Shown here one piece after another: positions 11,414-25,109 of a stretch of 64,000 nt of DNA (the first letter of the stretch is position 1; each line of letters begins with the position of its first letter). The stretch spans positions 3,507,781-3,571,780 of the forward strand of contig NW_004454240.1 in assembly GCF_000283155.1 (NCBI RefSeq). The letters are read 5' to 3'. The DNA is from Ceratotherium simum simum. Its lineage: Eukaryota; Chordata; Mammalia; Perissodactyla; Rhinocerotidae. A program made the position numbers and the translations under genes. The notes under the pieces are model-generated. The model was not told where the DNA came from, searched no databases, and saw nothing but the letters and a program-made list of their open reading frames with translations.

Positions 11414-12209
11414 CATAGTGAACTTTTAATTGCAGATATCCACATTAACTCTTGACATAGCATCATCTGATTAGAGTCTTTTGAGCTACTAAATAGAAAG
11501 GCCCTTAGAAGGTGAAACTCAGAGAGGGGAAGGGAGTTGTCAAGGTCACACAGTGATTTCATAGCTTAGAAGGGACTAGAACCTGGTACTTCTGTACTCC
11601 AGGCTGGTTCTTGAGTGCATACAGTGAATTCTTCCTAGCACAAAAAGGGCTTCTTAAGATATTTAGCAAACAGAGAGGGTGGCCACTTGCCATGAAGGAG
11701 GAGCTGTGAAATCTCCTCTTCCAAACTCCTTCAGCAGAGAGTCACTTTTCAGTTGACTCTGGCTTTCCTGCTTCAAGATAGGGGTTGTACTAGGCTGACC
11801 TCTGCCCCCTATGTGTTCTCACTGGGATGAATACCACCTAGCAGGTAGTAGGTAAGCTTTTGGGACCAGCCCATGGGAGGAGAATGGAGACAGATGTCTT
11901 CTACTCCAACAGTGTCCCATTCAAGCAGAGATATGGGTGCCTCATCAGCCAGTCCGGAGATTATCTGGGGACAACACCCTTATTCACACAGTGGCTTCTG
12001 ATAGCTGGTAGCCCAATGGAGAGCAATAAAGGTTAATTACACACAAGGACCAGGGTCCATTTCTATTGCAGACCTTCCCTAGGGACAGAGAAGACATCAG
12101 AATGAGGGTGGGGGACCCTCCGGGGCCTTCAACCCATTTGGTGGCCTCTCTGAGACCTGGAATCTGTTCCAGGGTTCATCGAACTGACACAGAATCACCC
12201 ACAATTATC

Positions 12210-12390
12210 ACCCAGAGGCATAAGACCTTGAGTCAAATCTCTCCTCCACTACCTAGTAGCTGTGTAGTCTTCGGCAAGTTACTTAACCTTTCTGAGCACC
12301 AACTGCCAATTCTGTAAAATAGAAGTAATTAATATCCACCTCACAGTTTTGTGGGATGCTCGAAGAAGAGTGTAAACATAAAAGAGCTCT
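12210..12390. repeat. MIR
   Basis: Visible MIR text: GACCTTGAGTCAAATC, CGGCAAGTTACTTAACCTTT, then TCTGTAAAATAGAAGTAAT. Confidence 0.75.
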
Positions 12391-13819
12391 ATAAACTGTA
12401 AACCACTGCACTAATAGGAACAAGTTGACAGGAATTTTTCCTGCTGTCTGACCAGCAGTCCTACCTCTACCATGGACTCCTCTTGCTATAGTTTCAGCCC
12501 ATACCCTCTTGTTAGCCCTCTTCTTCAAAGTGGAACATGGTGTCCTCCATACACTACAACTGCTTTCCTGAATCTTGTGGAGCCCCTACTCTCTTTTTAC
12601 TTTAGAGACTCAAGGAGACATACTCTCTGACTTCAGACCTCAGAGGTGTTGTCACAAGCAGAGGTTATAGATGGGATCTGGGTGGCACCCGGGGTTGGAG
12701 AGTAAGGACTTACGCTCCAAATTTTCTCCTTCCCTTCCCCCAGCAGCCCTTTTTCAAATAGCAGACAACCAGCCCCAAGAAGCCACCTCAGAAATCTGCA
12801 TTTTTACATACACCCCAGATGATTCCAATGAAGAGTTCCTCAGACCAGGCTTCAAGGGCAGTTGCCGTAATTCATCTACATGGCCAGGGCCAGTAGCCCT
12901 CCTGGGTTCTTTGCAATTTAACACAAGGCAATACCTTATCCCAAATGGTGGCAGTGAGACACGGTGAGTGACAAGTGGGAGTAACAATTGGGGTCTACCT
13001 TCTCCACTTCTCTCAGATGGTATCTATCTCATGTGTGACCACAGGGGCCCATAAGGTGCAAATCTGTTTTGATCTGCTCACGTTTGAGCCAAGTGAGCTT
13101 CGTTGGCCCCCAGCCTCTGCTACAATCCAGCCTGTGGGTGGGGGCTGTGACCCCAGGAATCACAGATAATGGAGAGGCAAGGAGCCAATTTTCATGAATC
13201 TGGGGAGAATACACACAGTGGCTTGATGGAGGAAGATAGCAGGGATCCCCTTTCAGAAAGGAAATAAGAGGAAAAAAGGAGATGGAGCAACCGAGGGAGA
13301 TGGTCAGAGGGGCTCTGAGCCTAGGAAGCATGTTCAGGGAGGTGTCTTTGAGGGGAGATCGATGGGAGCACGGGGCAGAGGACTGTGTGTGTGTGCGGTG
13401 AGGAGGATATGATTTCCAAGCAGCTTGAGAGGAAAGTTGCCCAGTTCCTTCCCTCCATGACTTTATCAGTGACAGCAGAAACTGGTGCCCTGCATGTTGT
13501 CAATTTCACCACATGCACACCAGACAAGGAGGCAGGGCCCAGGTCTGAGTGCCACCCCTATTATGGATATACTAGGGGCTGGGAGAGGGAAGGTATCTAT
13601 GAACAGGTTGCAGCTCTGCCTTTGCAACCAGTGCTAGAACCTCCAGAAGAACTGGATGGCACTTGGCAAGGATGCTTCACAGAAGACCCCAACACAAGAT
13701 AAGGGTGGAACCAGAAGACTTAAAAGTCTTTCTTATCCCTAAGTGTCTACGTTTGTCTCTCTGCTTAATCCAATCAAATTTGAGGAGAATATTTCCCAAG
13801 TAGGAGATAATAGTGGTAA

Positions 13820-13985
13820 ATCTAATATTGAATGCTTTACTATAAGCCCCAGCGTGTTCTAAGCCCATTAGGTTTTGACCCACTTAATCCTTACATCCAT
13901 AGGAGGTTGGGACTTTTATGACCCCAGTTTTACAGATAAGGAAACTGAGGCACAGAGGGGTTAAGTAATTTGCCCATGATTCCTG
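13820..13985. repeat. MIR
   Basis: CCAGTTTTACAGATAAGGAA, then ACTGAGGCACAGAGGGGTTA is a well-preserved MIR core. Confidence 0.85.
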
Positions 13986-15490
13986 TTTTAGGCAGCACAG
14001 GCCAGATTATGCTACAGTAATAAATATCACCTAAATCTCAGTGACTTAAGAAAAAAGTTTACTCTCACTCATCTTATGTGTCCATATCGGTCAGCAGGAG
14101 GTTTCTAGGACCCAGGCTGCGGGAGCAGCCACCATCTTATGACAATGACACCCAACTCAACATGGGCTTCCACTGTCATGAAAACTGTGGAAGAGAAGTT
14201 GGAGAGTTGAGGACCTGTAATTAAATGCTCAGATCCAGATGTGACCACTGTCACTTCTGCCCTCACTTCTTTGGCCAGAACTAGTCACATGGCCACATCT
14301 AACTTCAAACAAGTGGGGACATATTATCTTCTGTGTGCCTGGAGGTGCAGAGAGCCTGATATTGATGAACGTTGGTGATGCCCATCACAATCCCACAGCT
14401 GGCAAAGACTCAACTGCAGGTTGCCCAGTTCTCAAGCCTCCCCTCTTCATTGCTGTGCTCAACTGCTCTGCTTCTGTGCCCCTCCCATGGCCATCATGCC
14501 CTCCTGTGAGTTAGCTAGCAAGTGGCATAGCTTGGGGAGGGTGGTAATGGTGGGAGATTGGGGTCTCTCCCTGCCTGCTCAGTGTCTCTCTATAACTCTC
14601 ACCACCTAAACCCCTAGGGTCCCAGAATGCTTTATACCCCCACTCCTGGAATAAGTCCAAGTCCAGTGTCCCCTCTATTCTCTGATCTCGGTGGGGTAAG
14701 AGTACACAAGCTTCCAGCAACCCTCACCTCACCCTGCCCCTGCCACTAACTCATGCTCACATAAGTACTTTTCTGTTGAACTTTCAGTGCTGGGAGATAG
14801 AGCAGTGGAGACAGAAATGCCGGAGGGCAATTGAAAGTCCTTGGTCCTGGTGAGCAGAGAACATTAGCAGAAGTTCAGCTTGGTGTCTGAAGCTCCTACC
14901 ACAGCCTACCAAGGTGATGTCAGGAAACTGAGGGAGGGCCAGTGCAAAGGAGTCTGGGGTGACTTCTTTCTGGACTGCAGCAGAAGAGATTAAAGTTAGA
15001 AGCTGAAGACTTCCTGAAGATAAAGATAATGGTTCCTTTATGCCTGTCTCCTGATTCATTGAGGGAGAAACTGTCAAATTCATCTCTATATCCTCAGCAC
15101 TCAGCACAGGCCTGGCACTCAGAAAATATTTTGTGGGGGGCACTAGAGGCAGATTTTTAAGAACAAGGTGGAAATAGCCAGACTGGCTTACGCCCCTTTC
15201 AGGTTAAAGACTCTCCCACTAATTGATCCTGTACCACACTGGGTTGCTTGATGAAACACAGAGCTGGACTCAGGCCTGGGGAAGCTCAACAGGCTACTGT
15301 CCCCACAGGAACTGAGCAGCTGGTTTCCTCTGAAGGGCCTCACTCTCCCCCTGTCAAATGAAGCTTGCAGTCCCCGACCCTTGGGTGGCTAGAAGGGGAT
15401 TAGGAAGGAACAAATTCTGGAGGGTGGCTCAGTGTCTTTACCCTAGTCGTACCAGTCTTCTTCTAGTTCTTTAAGCATTCTAATCTCTTC
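13986..15490. other. Intergenic sequence, possible old DNA-transposon remnant
   Basis: No gene seen. About 13990-14330 (GCTACAGTAATAAATATCACC, then CAGTGACTTAAGAAAAAAG, then GTCACATGGCCACATC) reads like a dispersed mammalian repeat that I cannot name. The rest looks unique. Confidence 0.35.
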
Positions 15491-15499
15491 GCCATCCTG

Positions 15500-15890
15500 A
15501 GGCTCTAGCTTAGAGTAGTCCCTCTATCTGGAACATTCTTCTCTTCACTCTTGATTTGGCTAACTCTTACTCATCCTTTAGGTCTCATTTTCGGGCCTTT
15601 TCCTCATAGCAGATTTCCTTGACACTTACCTCCCACTCCAATCTGAATTTGGCTTCCCTTGATATATACTCTCAAAGCCTCTCTCTTTTTTCTTTCAGAG
15701 CATTTATCACACTTGTTACTTGGGATGAATATGGGGAATGATTTGCTTTATGTCTGTCTCTCCCAGAAGACTGTAGTTTCATGAGGTCAAAGATAGAGTT
15801 TTTTCACTCTTGTATCCCAAGTATCTAGCACAATGCCTGACACATAGTAGGCTCAATAAGTGTTGGTTAAATAAATGGATAAAATTATGA
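15500..15890 (+). repeat. L2 3' region, sense
   Basis: In order: TCTGGAACATTCTTCTCTTC, TTAGGTCTCATTTTCGGGCC, CACAATGCCTGACACATAGT, and a GGTTAAATAAATGG end. This is the usual L2 3' end. Confidence 0.85.
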
Positions 15891-16029
15891 AGGAAGGAAT
15901 GAATGTCAAACTCTAGAGTCTTTGCTCTTTCCATTAACACATGCTTACTTGGTGCTTAATATGGCATCTGGCACATAGTGAAGTTCAATAAAAGTTTTCT
16001 CTGTCCCTCCCTCCCTTCTTCCTTCCTTC

Positions 16030-17925
16030 CATCACTAGCCCATTGCCTGGGAAACTCCTGCCTAGATATGCATCTTCTAGTGAGAACTTCAGACACTAAG
16101 ATTCCAGATGAGTCAGCAGGAGCGAAGAGCTAAGATTGTGGCTAAGCAACTCCATGCTCAGAGTAGGCCTGCATTAGGGTACAGACAACTTGCTACTTGA
16201 TCCTCAGCATCTCCCACCTCCTCCAGGCTCAACTGTAAGTGTAGGCAAATGCCAAACCACAGGGAGCCTGGCTTCAGTGTCCAAGGCTCATCCCTCACCT
16301 AGCAACCAGGGCTACATTGGGAGTGGAGACTCAAGTGCATGGGGCAGGTAAGCAGAACGAGAAGGAGATCAGGGAGTCTCTCTGAGACTACCCACTAGCC
16401 CCAGGGGAACCTTGTTGACCTGGCTGGGAACTGTGCCCAACTCTCTGTCTGTGGGGGAACTTGTGGAGTCATCTCTGGAAAATAACTGGGCAGAATCTCC
16501 AAATCACAACACTCAAAGCAGGAAAGGACATGGAAGCTGACCTAGTTCCATACCATGCCCACTGCCACTGGCACCTGATGTGCCAAACCCCTCTGCAGCG
16601 CCCCCAGCAAGTGTTCTCTCAGCCTCTGCTTGCACATCCCCAGCCATAGGGAGCTTGCTATTCCCAAAGAAGGAAAAGTCTGAACCCTCTGCTACATCAT
16701 TTGGGTATCCCTCTCCACTGGACTGTGCTATCAAAGCTAAGATCCCATCTCAGGGGAATGTTATTGGTCCAGGGGAATGGTCTGGCCCTCAGCCAGGGAA
16801 CATAGAGGTGTGGAGGGCTATAATCCTTTGTCAGGCCTCCAAAAGTCCTAGGGACTCTGCACCCTAGTATGCAGCCCATGTCAGAGGCCAGGGGGAGTGG
16901 CCTGTACAACCTGCCAACCTGATGGACAAGGTGCTTACAGGCACAAGAGCTACTTGAGGGTGGGGACCACATCCTCTTGTTCATCATTCCTGTCACATGG
17001 TTATTGCCCAGTAAAGGATAGGGATCAAGCCGTATTCACTTTTGTGACGAGCACTGCCTGACCTTGTTTGTCAAATGAATGGATGGATGAGTTCTCCTCT
17101 TTGAGTAAGTTGCTTCACTTCTCTGAACTTCATTTTCCTTATGCTTCAGATGAGCATCGTAATCCTTGCCTGATCTCCCTCCTGAGGACGGTTGTTGGGA
17201 GGGGGAAGGCAATGTCAGTTGGTACACATTGGAAAGGGTATGAGAAATCATTGAGATTTTCTGTCCTTGTTTCCACTTTCTATTTCCACCTTCCAGAGGA
17301 ACATCAACCTCACCTGACTGATCCTCCTGTCTCTGGCTCCACATCTTTCCTCAGCAAGACATCCTTTCCCCCACTTTCCTCCACCAGAAGCTCACAGGGG
17401 CCCCCCAGCCATAAACAAAAGACCCCACAGGTTAGGCCACCCATCTCGAGGGCCCCCTTCCACCATTCTTGCCCCTGTAGTTCCTGGCTTCAGTTGTCTC
17501 CACCCCCACCCACCCCCACCTCTGAAAGGATCTTGGCTACTCTGGTTGCCTGCTGGGCCCTGGAAGGTACCCCAAAAGCTATTCTTGTGGGCCCTGGCAA
17601 AGACTGCTTCTTGGCAGCTGCCACAGTGGGTGGATAAGCCAAGAATTGGGATTTGTCACCAAGAAGGCCAAAGCTACAGGCAGCCTGGATTTAGTTGAAA
17701 AGCCACTTGAGAACTTGGAAGAATAGTGTGTCAGCTCAGATAGCAGACAAACTCTTGCTGAAATAAACTTCCCAAGGAAAACAGAAAAGAAGACATCCCC
17801 CAGGAGAGGGTATTTGGCACAAGAGGAACTTTAAGAGTGCATCTCAGCCTTCCCCTGCCTCTGTGCTGGACTACTCTGAAACCACCTCAGACTAAGGAGA
17901 CTCTGCACCATTTGAAACTTGCCAG
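16030..17925. other. Intergenic sequence, mostly unique
   Basis: No gene seen. A 189-codon open frame at 17068-17637 crosses a MIR-like stretch (about 17040-17190) and low-complexity Pro/Ser text, so it is not taken as a gene. Confidence 0.5.
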
Positions 17926-17929
17926 TTTA

Positions 17930-18300
17930 AGATAAATTGGAAACAACTTAAACACCTAACAATAGGGAACTGTTTAAATAAATTACAGCTCACCCACAGG
18001 ATGGAATACTCGACAGCTATTTTTTTTAAAAAGCACAATTTGGAAGGCTCCTTAATAGCATAATATGTATAATATTAATAAAAATATTATATTTCTAGTA
18101 TAATATATATCATAGTATAAATATAATATATTTATATCATAGTATAAATATAATATGTTAATATAATATACACATATTTTATATATATATTATATATATA
18201 TATATATGACAAAATGTGTACACTGCTTACCCTGAGTGGTGGAGTTACATATGATTTTTATTTTCTTCTCTATACTGTCAATACTTACCAAATTTTATCC
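17930..18300 (+). repeat. L1 3' UTR fragment with AT-rich microsatellite
   Basis: GGAAACAACTTAAACACC, then GGAATACTCGACAGCTATT is L1 3' UTR. It contains an expanded imperfect (TA)n/TATAA tract at about 18058-18207. Confidence 0.7.
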
Positions 18301-18429
18301 ATTAAATCCATGAATATTGAAATGCTATCTAGGCTACAACATGAATATACCTTGAAAACAACATTTGGGGAAGTGGCTTTCCCCAAACTGCAAAGCAAAT
18401 ATTCTGCAAATCTCGATTAGGTACCTGGG

Positions 18430-20990
18430 ACCGAAGTAAATTATGGGTTTGATGCCCTGATGGAGCTTGGAAGAGAAGATGGAAAGCCTGTTGGGTAAAG
18501 GAATGAGCCTAGTCCCAGTTCTGTCTTCAACTCACTGAATGACCTCGGGGGCAAAGCACTTGAAAACCCAAAGCTCTCAGAACTGAAGTGGGCTCTTAAA
18601 TACCCTTTAGTCCAAAAAGGGCGAGTGGGTGGTCTTTGTGCTACTGCTTCCCTCTCACTCATCCATGGCAGACATCGCTGATCCATCATGGGACTCTTTC
18701 TCCCTCAGCCCAGATGTCCTTGGAATCTACCTCCAGGTAACAGTCCGGGTAGCCACTGCCTATTGTGTAAACTTTCACCCCTGATCTGATCCAATACCCT
18801 CATTTTATAGTTAGGGAGAAAAGTTTCTCAAGGCCATGCCAGGACTTGCACCTAGGACTCCTGCATCCCCGTCCAGTGTGCGTTCCATTTACCATCTCCC
18901 TCTCATTTTACCTTTCTGCACATTTAGGGTGCTGGGGGGGTGTCAAATAAGATAATTTATGTGAAAGCACTTTCCAAACTGTCAAATACAGTACATATAT
19001 GTGGGAGAGGGATGACTGTTATAGAAGTTGGGTGATTTATCAGTCCATATCCATTTCAAGTGTCCAGGTTGTGTGGGGTTTTCTGAAGGATAAGAGAACA
19101 CAGAAGAAGACATCATTCTAGGAGAAAAGCTAGTGAGGAGTGGTGGCCAGTGAAAACAGATTCCAGACATGCAAATAAGCACCGGGCACAGGTCCAGTAT
19201 CTGAAAGAAATCAGGTAGTAAGTAAGTGGAATTTGCTTTTTCTCTGCTGAGTTTCTTCTTTGCTTTCTATCTCAGCTTTTCATGGTCATGGCTGCCACAG
19301 GCTGGGGCCAGTCTGGAGTTCTGAAAGTATCTGATACAGGAAATGTAAATTTATAAATTGTATATAAATTAGAAGTTGGAGTATGGGTTAGGGCCTGGGA
19401 GATGAATACATAGCCTGACTCTGCCACCAGACTTGTAGTGGCTCCCACTCTGGGCTCTACACCCAACGCCTGCCCCATTTTTCCTGGGCTGGATGCACTA
19501 TTCCTTTATAAATTGTTTTGAAACATCTTTATGGTTTGTGGATATTTGTCTGCATGGCGAGCTTTGGTGATATTGTGAGTGGTCTCCTCTATGGAGAGCT
19601 TCGTAAATGGCTGAATCCCAGGGGGTGCTTCATATTTACACGCAGCCTTTAGGGCAAGGTTCACCAGACATAATGGGCACCACCACTCACGGATGGCAAA
19701 GGGTGCCTCTTCTAGACCAAGACTCTGGAAGGTAGGAGGTACTGGGCCCTTCTTCAGCAATAGAACAACTTCTCCCACAATGTACTGGGGTCTGTTCCCC
19801 CAGGCAGGGGACTGAACCTCAGGCTGGCTCCTGTTTTCTACCTTCATTTCCTTTTACAAGGCCTTGATGTCCTCATCCGTGACATGGGGATAACGACACT
19901 GCCCCCCAGGATAGTTGTCAAGGTCCAGAAGAGAAAGTATCTAGAGCGCAGAGCACAGGGCTGCATGTGGACGGGCTGCAGTGATTAACCACTTCCCTCC
20001 CTTCCTTCACGTCATTGGTTCTGCCAGAAGAAGGGCCTGCCACAGGGGGAAAGTAGGGAAGAAATATCTTCACTTCTCTCTACTGCCCGCCCATCCCCTG
20101 CAGGTGCCTCTCATTGACTGAACCCAATGGGAAGCCAGAGGGCAAGGGAAGCCAGGTGATGCAGTCCCTAAGGGTCAGCTGTCCCCTGTGCCCCTGGGGT
20201 AAAAAGCAGGGTAGAGAAGGGGAAAGAATGAAGCTGCAGGAGGGGGCGAGGAGCAAAATGGAGTTGATCAAGGAAGGTTCTCTGGAAGAAGTGAACTTTG
20301 AGGGAGAGGATAGGGAGCCCAGCTTCTGGGGGCATAGCAGTCAAATTCAAATTGGGTGGGGTGAACAGGAACTGTAGGGTGGCCTGGTTCTGGGCAGGGT
20401 TACCTAGAGGTTAATAAATGAGACTGTGCACTCATGTCTTTCTTGGGGAAAGTTCTGGTCACTATGCAGAGTTGGGGACATCCAGGAAGGTAGGTAGAGC
20501 TATGAAATTGGGTGGGGCAGCTCCTTCCATTAGAATGGGCTGGGCCTTGACCTTTCCTGAGAAGCAAACACTTTGAAGTCATCAGACCAGACCATCTGGG
20601 GTGAAGACTGCTGGGTTCCCTGGGAAATGCTCGCTCTCTGAATAAGAACATCCTCTGGGGGTCTTAGCAAAACCCCTGGAATGCCAGCAAGAGAGGGGGG
20701 CACATGGTGGGGGAGACACAGATGGAGCAAGTACATTCAGTTGCTCTTCCCTACCCTGGCATTGGAGTCACTTTGGGACCACTCCACATTCCTCTCCACC
20801 TACCTCTTCCCTCTGTACCTTCAGGGAAAGCCCTGGGCCTCTCTTGTCAAGACATTCTCTGAAATCTCATATGTTACACGATGACAGAACCAGAGGAGCT
20901 AGACTGCACATGCCAGCCACAGAGGTTTGGGTCAGAGGTTAGAAAAAGGCAACAGTTGGTGAGGGTATTCAAACACGGAAACAGTTGCCC
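18430..20990. other. Intergenic sequence, mostly unique
   Basis: No gene seen. There are weak MIR-like patches at about 18780-18880 and 19860-19960. Open frames here are short and unsupported. Confidence 0.5.
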
Positions 20991-21009
20991 ATGAGAGAGT
21001 ATAGAAGAC

Positions 21010-21230
21010 CGTGTCTGGAGGAAGTGGCCTGGTGCTATGGAGTTCACACAACCAGGAGTCAGGGAACCTAGTTTCTAGTACTGACTTTGCCACTGACTCT
21101 GACCTTGAGAAAGTACATTCTGGTCTTCGAGCCTCAGGTTCCCCACGTACAACAATGAAATCAACAGATCTGCCTCAAATGGGTTTTATAAGGAGGAAAG
21201 CATAAAACAGATGAGGAAGTATTTTCAAAA
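21010..21230. repeat. MIR
   Basis: CTAGTACTGACTTTGCCAC, then CCTTGAGAAAGTACATTCTG, then GCCTCAGGTTCCCC follows the MIR order. Confidence 0.65.
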
Positions 21231-22249
21231 CTAGAAATCACCAGGTAAACTGGAAGTATCTTGAGAAATAGTAATAATGCTGACAGGAGCCCCGAGGGCC
21301 TCTCTGGGCAGGGGAACACATTTGTTGACCAGATGAACAAATATCTTTCTACAGACGCACATTTCCATGTGTACCTAAACCTGAAGTATGCAGAGGCTTG
21401 AATACCTTTTGATCCAGAATGTATACACACATCTGAATTCTTGGGTAGAAGGCTCCATGAGGGCTGCAGTATCTGGGCAAGAAATGGCCTGGAGGAGAGA
21501 GATGCATTCTGCTGAGAGGCAGCCCCACATATACATACTTGTGCTCAGCTCAGTCTTATTGAAAACCCAGGTCCACTGGAAAAAGCCAAGCTCTAGGCAA
21601 TGCCTCACAGCCAATTCCATTTTGCCTTAGCCACTCTTTTGCCAGCTTGCCTTTGAGCCTGTCTGGGAAATACATTACTTACTACAATTTGAGGCCTGCC
21701 TGGGTTTGCAGGGAAAAGGGTTAGATGTGAAAGTAAATGAGATATCATTTTATAAAATTTAATCCAAAGAGCACTGGATAGGGAGACAGAAATTCCCTTC
21801 TACTCCTGGTCTGCTGTGTGACCTAGGGGAAGTTCATTGTCCTCTTTGGGCACCTGCACCTGAAGCAGGGGAGGCGGCCGGGAGGAGGTGGTTTGTAAAG
21901 ACCTAGTGAGCTGAGAGCATCTGTAGGCTCTGGAATGGGCTTTTCTACCTGGCCATTTCTCCTCTTTTGGAGAAAGAGGAAACGCTGCCAGGGGAAACCA
22001 GGAGCTTTAACCAACTGCCTTATAAACTGCGGACAGTCTGCCTGAGGTATGTACTTTAGAAGCACTCATTGGGGAACGTCACTCTGCACAATATACCCTT
22101 CGCCTTCAGAGGGTTGAGGGATCTCAGAGGCCTCGGAGGAGGTGTGGGGAGGGGCAGGGAGCTGCCTGCAGGCATGAGTCCCAGGCCCTATGTGCCCACT
22201 GGCCCCATGTGAGGGGGATGGCGGAGTTTAGCTCCTTGCTCTGGGCTGC

Positions 22250-22435
22250 AGCTAGGTAGGAACTGACATTATCTCCATTTTAGACATGAGGATATTGAGA
22301 CAGAAAGGTGAAGAAACTTGCCTGAGGCCTTTCAGCTACTAGACAATGGAACCAGGATCTGAACCCAAGTAGTGTAGTTCCAGAGCTTGTGTGCTTGCTC
22401 CTACACCATTATACTCCTAGCACGCCATATTGACA
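22250..22435. repeat. MIR
   Basis: ATCTCCATTTTAGACATGAG, then ATATTGAGACAGAAAGGTG, then ACCAGGATCTGAACCCAAG. Confidence 0.8.
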
Positions 22436-22439
22436 GTGT

Positions 22440-22690
22440 GTCAAGACCTCTCAACAAATAAGTACCAGGCTCCTACTCTGTGCCAGGTGCTGCTCTAAGC
22501 AGTGAGCAAAACAAAGTCCCTGCCCTAATGGCCTTCGAGTCTAGTGTGGGGGAACACACAGTGAACCAGTGAATATATATATGCTGTGTTAAGTTGTGAT
22601 AAGTGCTTTGAGGAAAAGTGAAGCAGGGTCGTGTGCTGCGAGTGATGGACGTGCTTTTTTAAAGAGGATGGTCCAGATGGCCTCATGAAG
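22440..22690 (-). repeat. L2 fragment
   Basis: Antisense L2 3' text on the plus strand: GCTCCTACTCTGTGCCAGG, then AGTGAGCAAAACAAAGTC, then GTGATAAGTGCTTTGAGG. It is followed directly by antisense L1. Confidence 0.7.
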
Positions 22691-22694
22691 AGCT

Positions 22695-23585
22695 GATTTT
22701 TTTCTTTGAGGTATGATTTACATAGACTAAAGTGCACTAATCCTAAGAGTACAGCTCGATGACTTCTTACATTGATTGACACTAAGTAAGCACCACTCAG
22801 CTTAAGATTTCGAACATTTCCAGCACTCCAGAGTTCCTTCTTTCCCAGTTTCCACCCCAGAGGTAACCTCTAGTCTATCACCATCAATTAGTGTTGCCAT
22901 TATCTGACTTGTTTCACTAAACTTAATGTTTGTGAGATCCAAGCATGTTGTTGTGTGTGTCAGTAGTTCATTCTTTTTTATTGTTGTGTAATTCTCCATG
23001 GATGTTCCACATTTGTTTATTCAGTCTCCTATTGATGTACATGAGGGCTGTTAGCATGTTTTGGCTATTATGAATAACGCTGCTATGAACATTGATTTGT
23101 AGGAGTTCTTTATATATTCTGGATATGAGTCCTTTTTCAGATATTACATATATATGTATATATACATATATATACATACATATATACACACACATATATG
23201 TATATACTGTGAATGTCTTCTCCCTGTTTGTGGCTGTTTTTTTAACTCTCTTGATTCGTTTTGATGAACAGAAGTTCTTAAATTTAGTGAAGTCCAATTT
23301 ATCAATATTTTCCTTCCATATCCTGTTTAAGCTATCTTTGCCCATCTCAAGATCATGAATGTATTATCCTATTTTTTCCTAGCAGCTTTATGTTTTACCT
23401 TTCATATTTAAGTCCATGATCCAATTAAAATTAATTTTTGTGTATGATGCGAGGTAGGAGTTAAGGGTCACGTTTTTCTCCCATACGGCCAGTCAATTGC
23501 TCCAGCACCATTTACTGAAAAGATTGCCTTTTCCTCCATTGAATCACAGCAATGGCCTTTGTTGTGAGACAAAGACCATATACAT
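22695..23585 (-). repeat. L1 3' UTR, antisense
   Basis: Starts with a T-rich run (the complement of poly(A)) and continues with TTTATTGTTGTGTAATTCTC, then GGCTATTATGAATAACGCTG, then CAATTGCTCCAGCACCATTT, the standard complement of an ancient L1 3' part. A TA/CA microsatellite interrupts it. Confidence 0.85.
23143..23210. repeat. Compound (TA)/(CA) microsatellite
   Basis: Alternating AT, GTAT and ACAC units inside the antisense L1. Confidence 0.85.
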
Positions 23586-23989
23586 GTGAGTCCGTCTCTG
23601 GGTTGAGGTGATGTTTGATCTGAGATGTGAATGAAGTGAGGGAGCCAGCCATGGTGCTAAAGGGGACAGAATATTCCAGGGCCTGGACTAGAGTGAGGCA
23701 CTTGCCTCAGGCTAAAATTTAAGGGGTCACCAAAAAGCTCAGTAATTTGATATATTTTAGCAAAATATTTTTAAAAATCAGAATGCATGCAAGAAATCCA
23801 TGATAAATAATACATCAGAATTATACCTGAAGGCAGGCTGGGTATTGCTGATTTTTTCCTTTGTCTCAGCTTCCAACCTGGTTTGGCATGGCACTGCTGC
23901 ATACAGTGCTGAGGGTGGGGTGGGGGAGCAGCCAGGAAGAAGTGCCTAAGCAGTTGGGCCAGAAGTGAGGCAGGGATATATCAGAGAAA

Positions 23990-24330
23990 GCTTCCCAGAG
24001 GAGGTGATATTTGACCTAGTCTTGAAAGAAGACTAGGAACTTTCCAGGCAGAGTCTATGGTAGGAGTTCATTGTAGGCAGAGCACAGTGAGAGCAAAGGG
24101 ATGTGGCCTGGAAGAGCCTGGAACGGGAGAGAAATCAAGAGGTAATCTTGTGTGGCTGGGGTCTGCCCACAGTGGGGAGGGAGAGAGGGTGAGAGAAGGG
24201 GCTGGAAAGATATGCTGAGACCAGATGGTGAAGAGCCTCTAATTCCAGCCCAAGAAGTGCAGGCTTTGTCTTGAAGATGAAGGGAAGCCATGGATGCATT
24301 TTATTGGAGTGGGGGGGTAGTACATGCAGT
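23990..24330 (-). repeat. L2 fragment
   Basis: Antisense L2 text: CCCAGAGGAGGTGATATTTG, then AGTCTTGAAAGAAG, then GAAGGGAAGCCATGGATGC. Confidence 0.65.
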
Positions 24331-24786
24331 GCTTAGGACGATGTTAGCCTCAGAAAGGCTCTTCCCTCTGCCTGTGTCCTTTGCTGGAGATGTGGAAAGG
24401 GCTTTACTATCAGAGTGTGGGCTCTGTAGAAGGGTGAGAGCTCCAGGGGAAGGAGCCCAGAGCAAAAGGCCATCAGGCTCCCACAGAAGCCTTTAATTCC
24501 CTTGGGGACTCCATCTTAGTCACTGACCACTCCAGACCTTGGACTTCCAAGCTGGATATTCGGACTCTGCCTGTGCACAGACAGGCATCACTGCTGCCCT
24601 CCTCCTCCACCCTCTCGGCAGGTGGCCAGAGACACTTTAGTTCTCTCTTCAGCACACTGCCTTCCCAGAGAGGCCTGCTCCTCTCACCCCACAGTGTCCT
24701 CTCCCCCTCCACCAGGAACCTTATCAGCCGCACACAGTCTCTATGCCATGGAATTTAGGGCTAAAAGGGGGTCACAGACCTTCTAG

Positions 24787-24950
24787 GATAGTGGTTCTCA
24801 GCCCTGTCTGCACATTGGAATCACCTCAAAAACTTAAAAAAAAATACCAATGCCTGGGTTCCACCCCCAGAGACTCTGATGTCCTTGGTCTGGGGTGTCG
24901 CCTGGGCATCTGCTTATTCTGATGTGCATCCAAGGCTGAGAACCACTGAT
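24787..24950. mobile_element. MER5A-type hAT transposon with terminal inverted repeats
   Basis: The left end AGTGGTTCTCAGCC and the right end GGCTGAGAACCACT are exact inverted repeats. Inside is CACATTGGAATCACCTC and CCAGAGACTCTGATG. A non-autonomous element of about 160 bp without coding capacity. A related fragment follows at about 24955-25060 (GAATCACCTGAGGTACTTG). Confidence 0.88.
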
Positions 24951-25109
24951 CCAGGGTTTCCTAAACATTCCTGATGATAAGAATCACCTGAGGTACTTGT
25001 TAAACATACGCATTTCTGGGATCTACCTCAGAATCTAGACAGGCCTCTTTCTGAGTGGACCTGGGAGTAGGGTTCGCAGCATCTGGGTAACTCCCTCCTG
25101 CTCCTTCTC

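Noticed and set aside
17068..17637. A 189-codon open frame on the plus strand
   Set aside because: Begins in a MIR-like repeat and continues in Pro/Ser/Thr low-complexity text without any domain.
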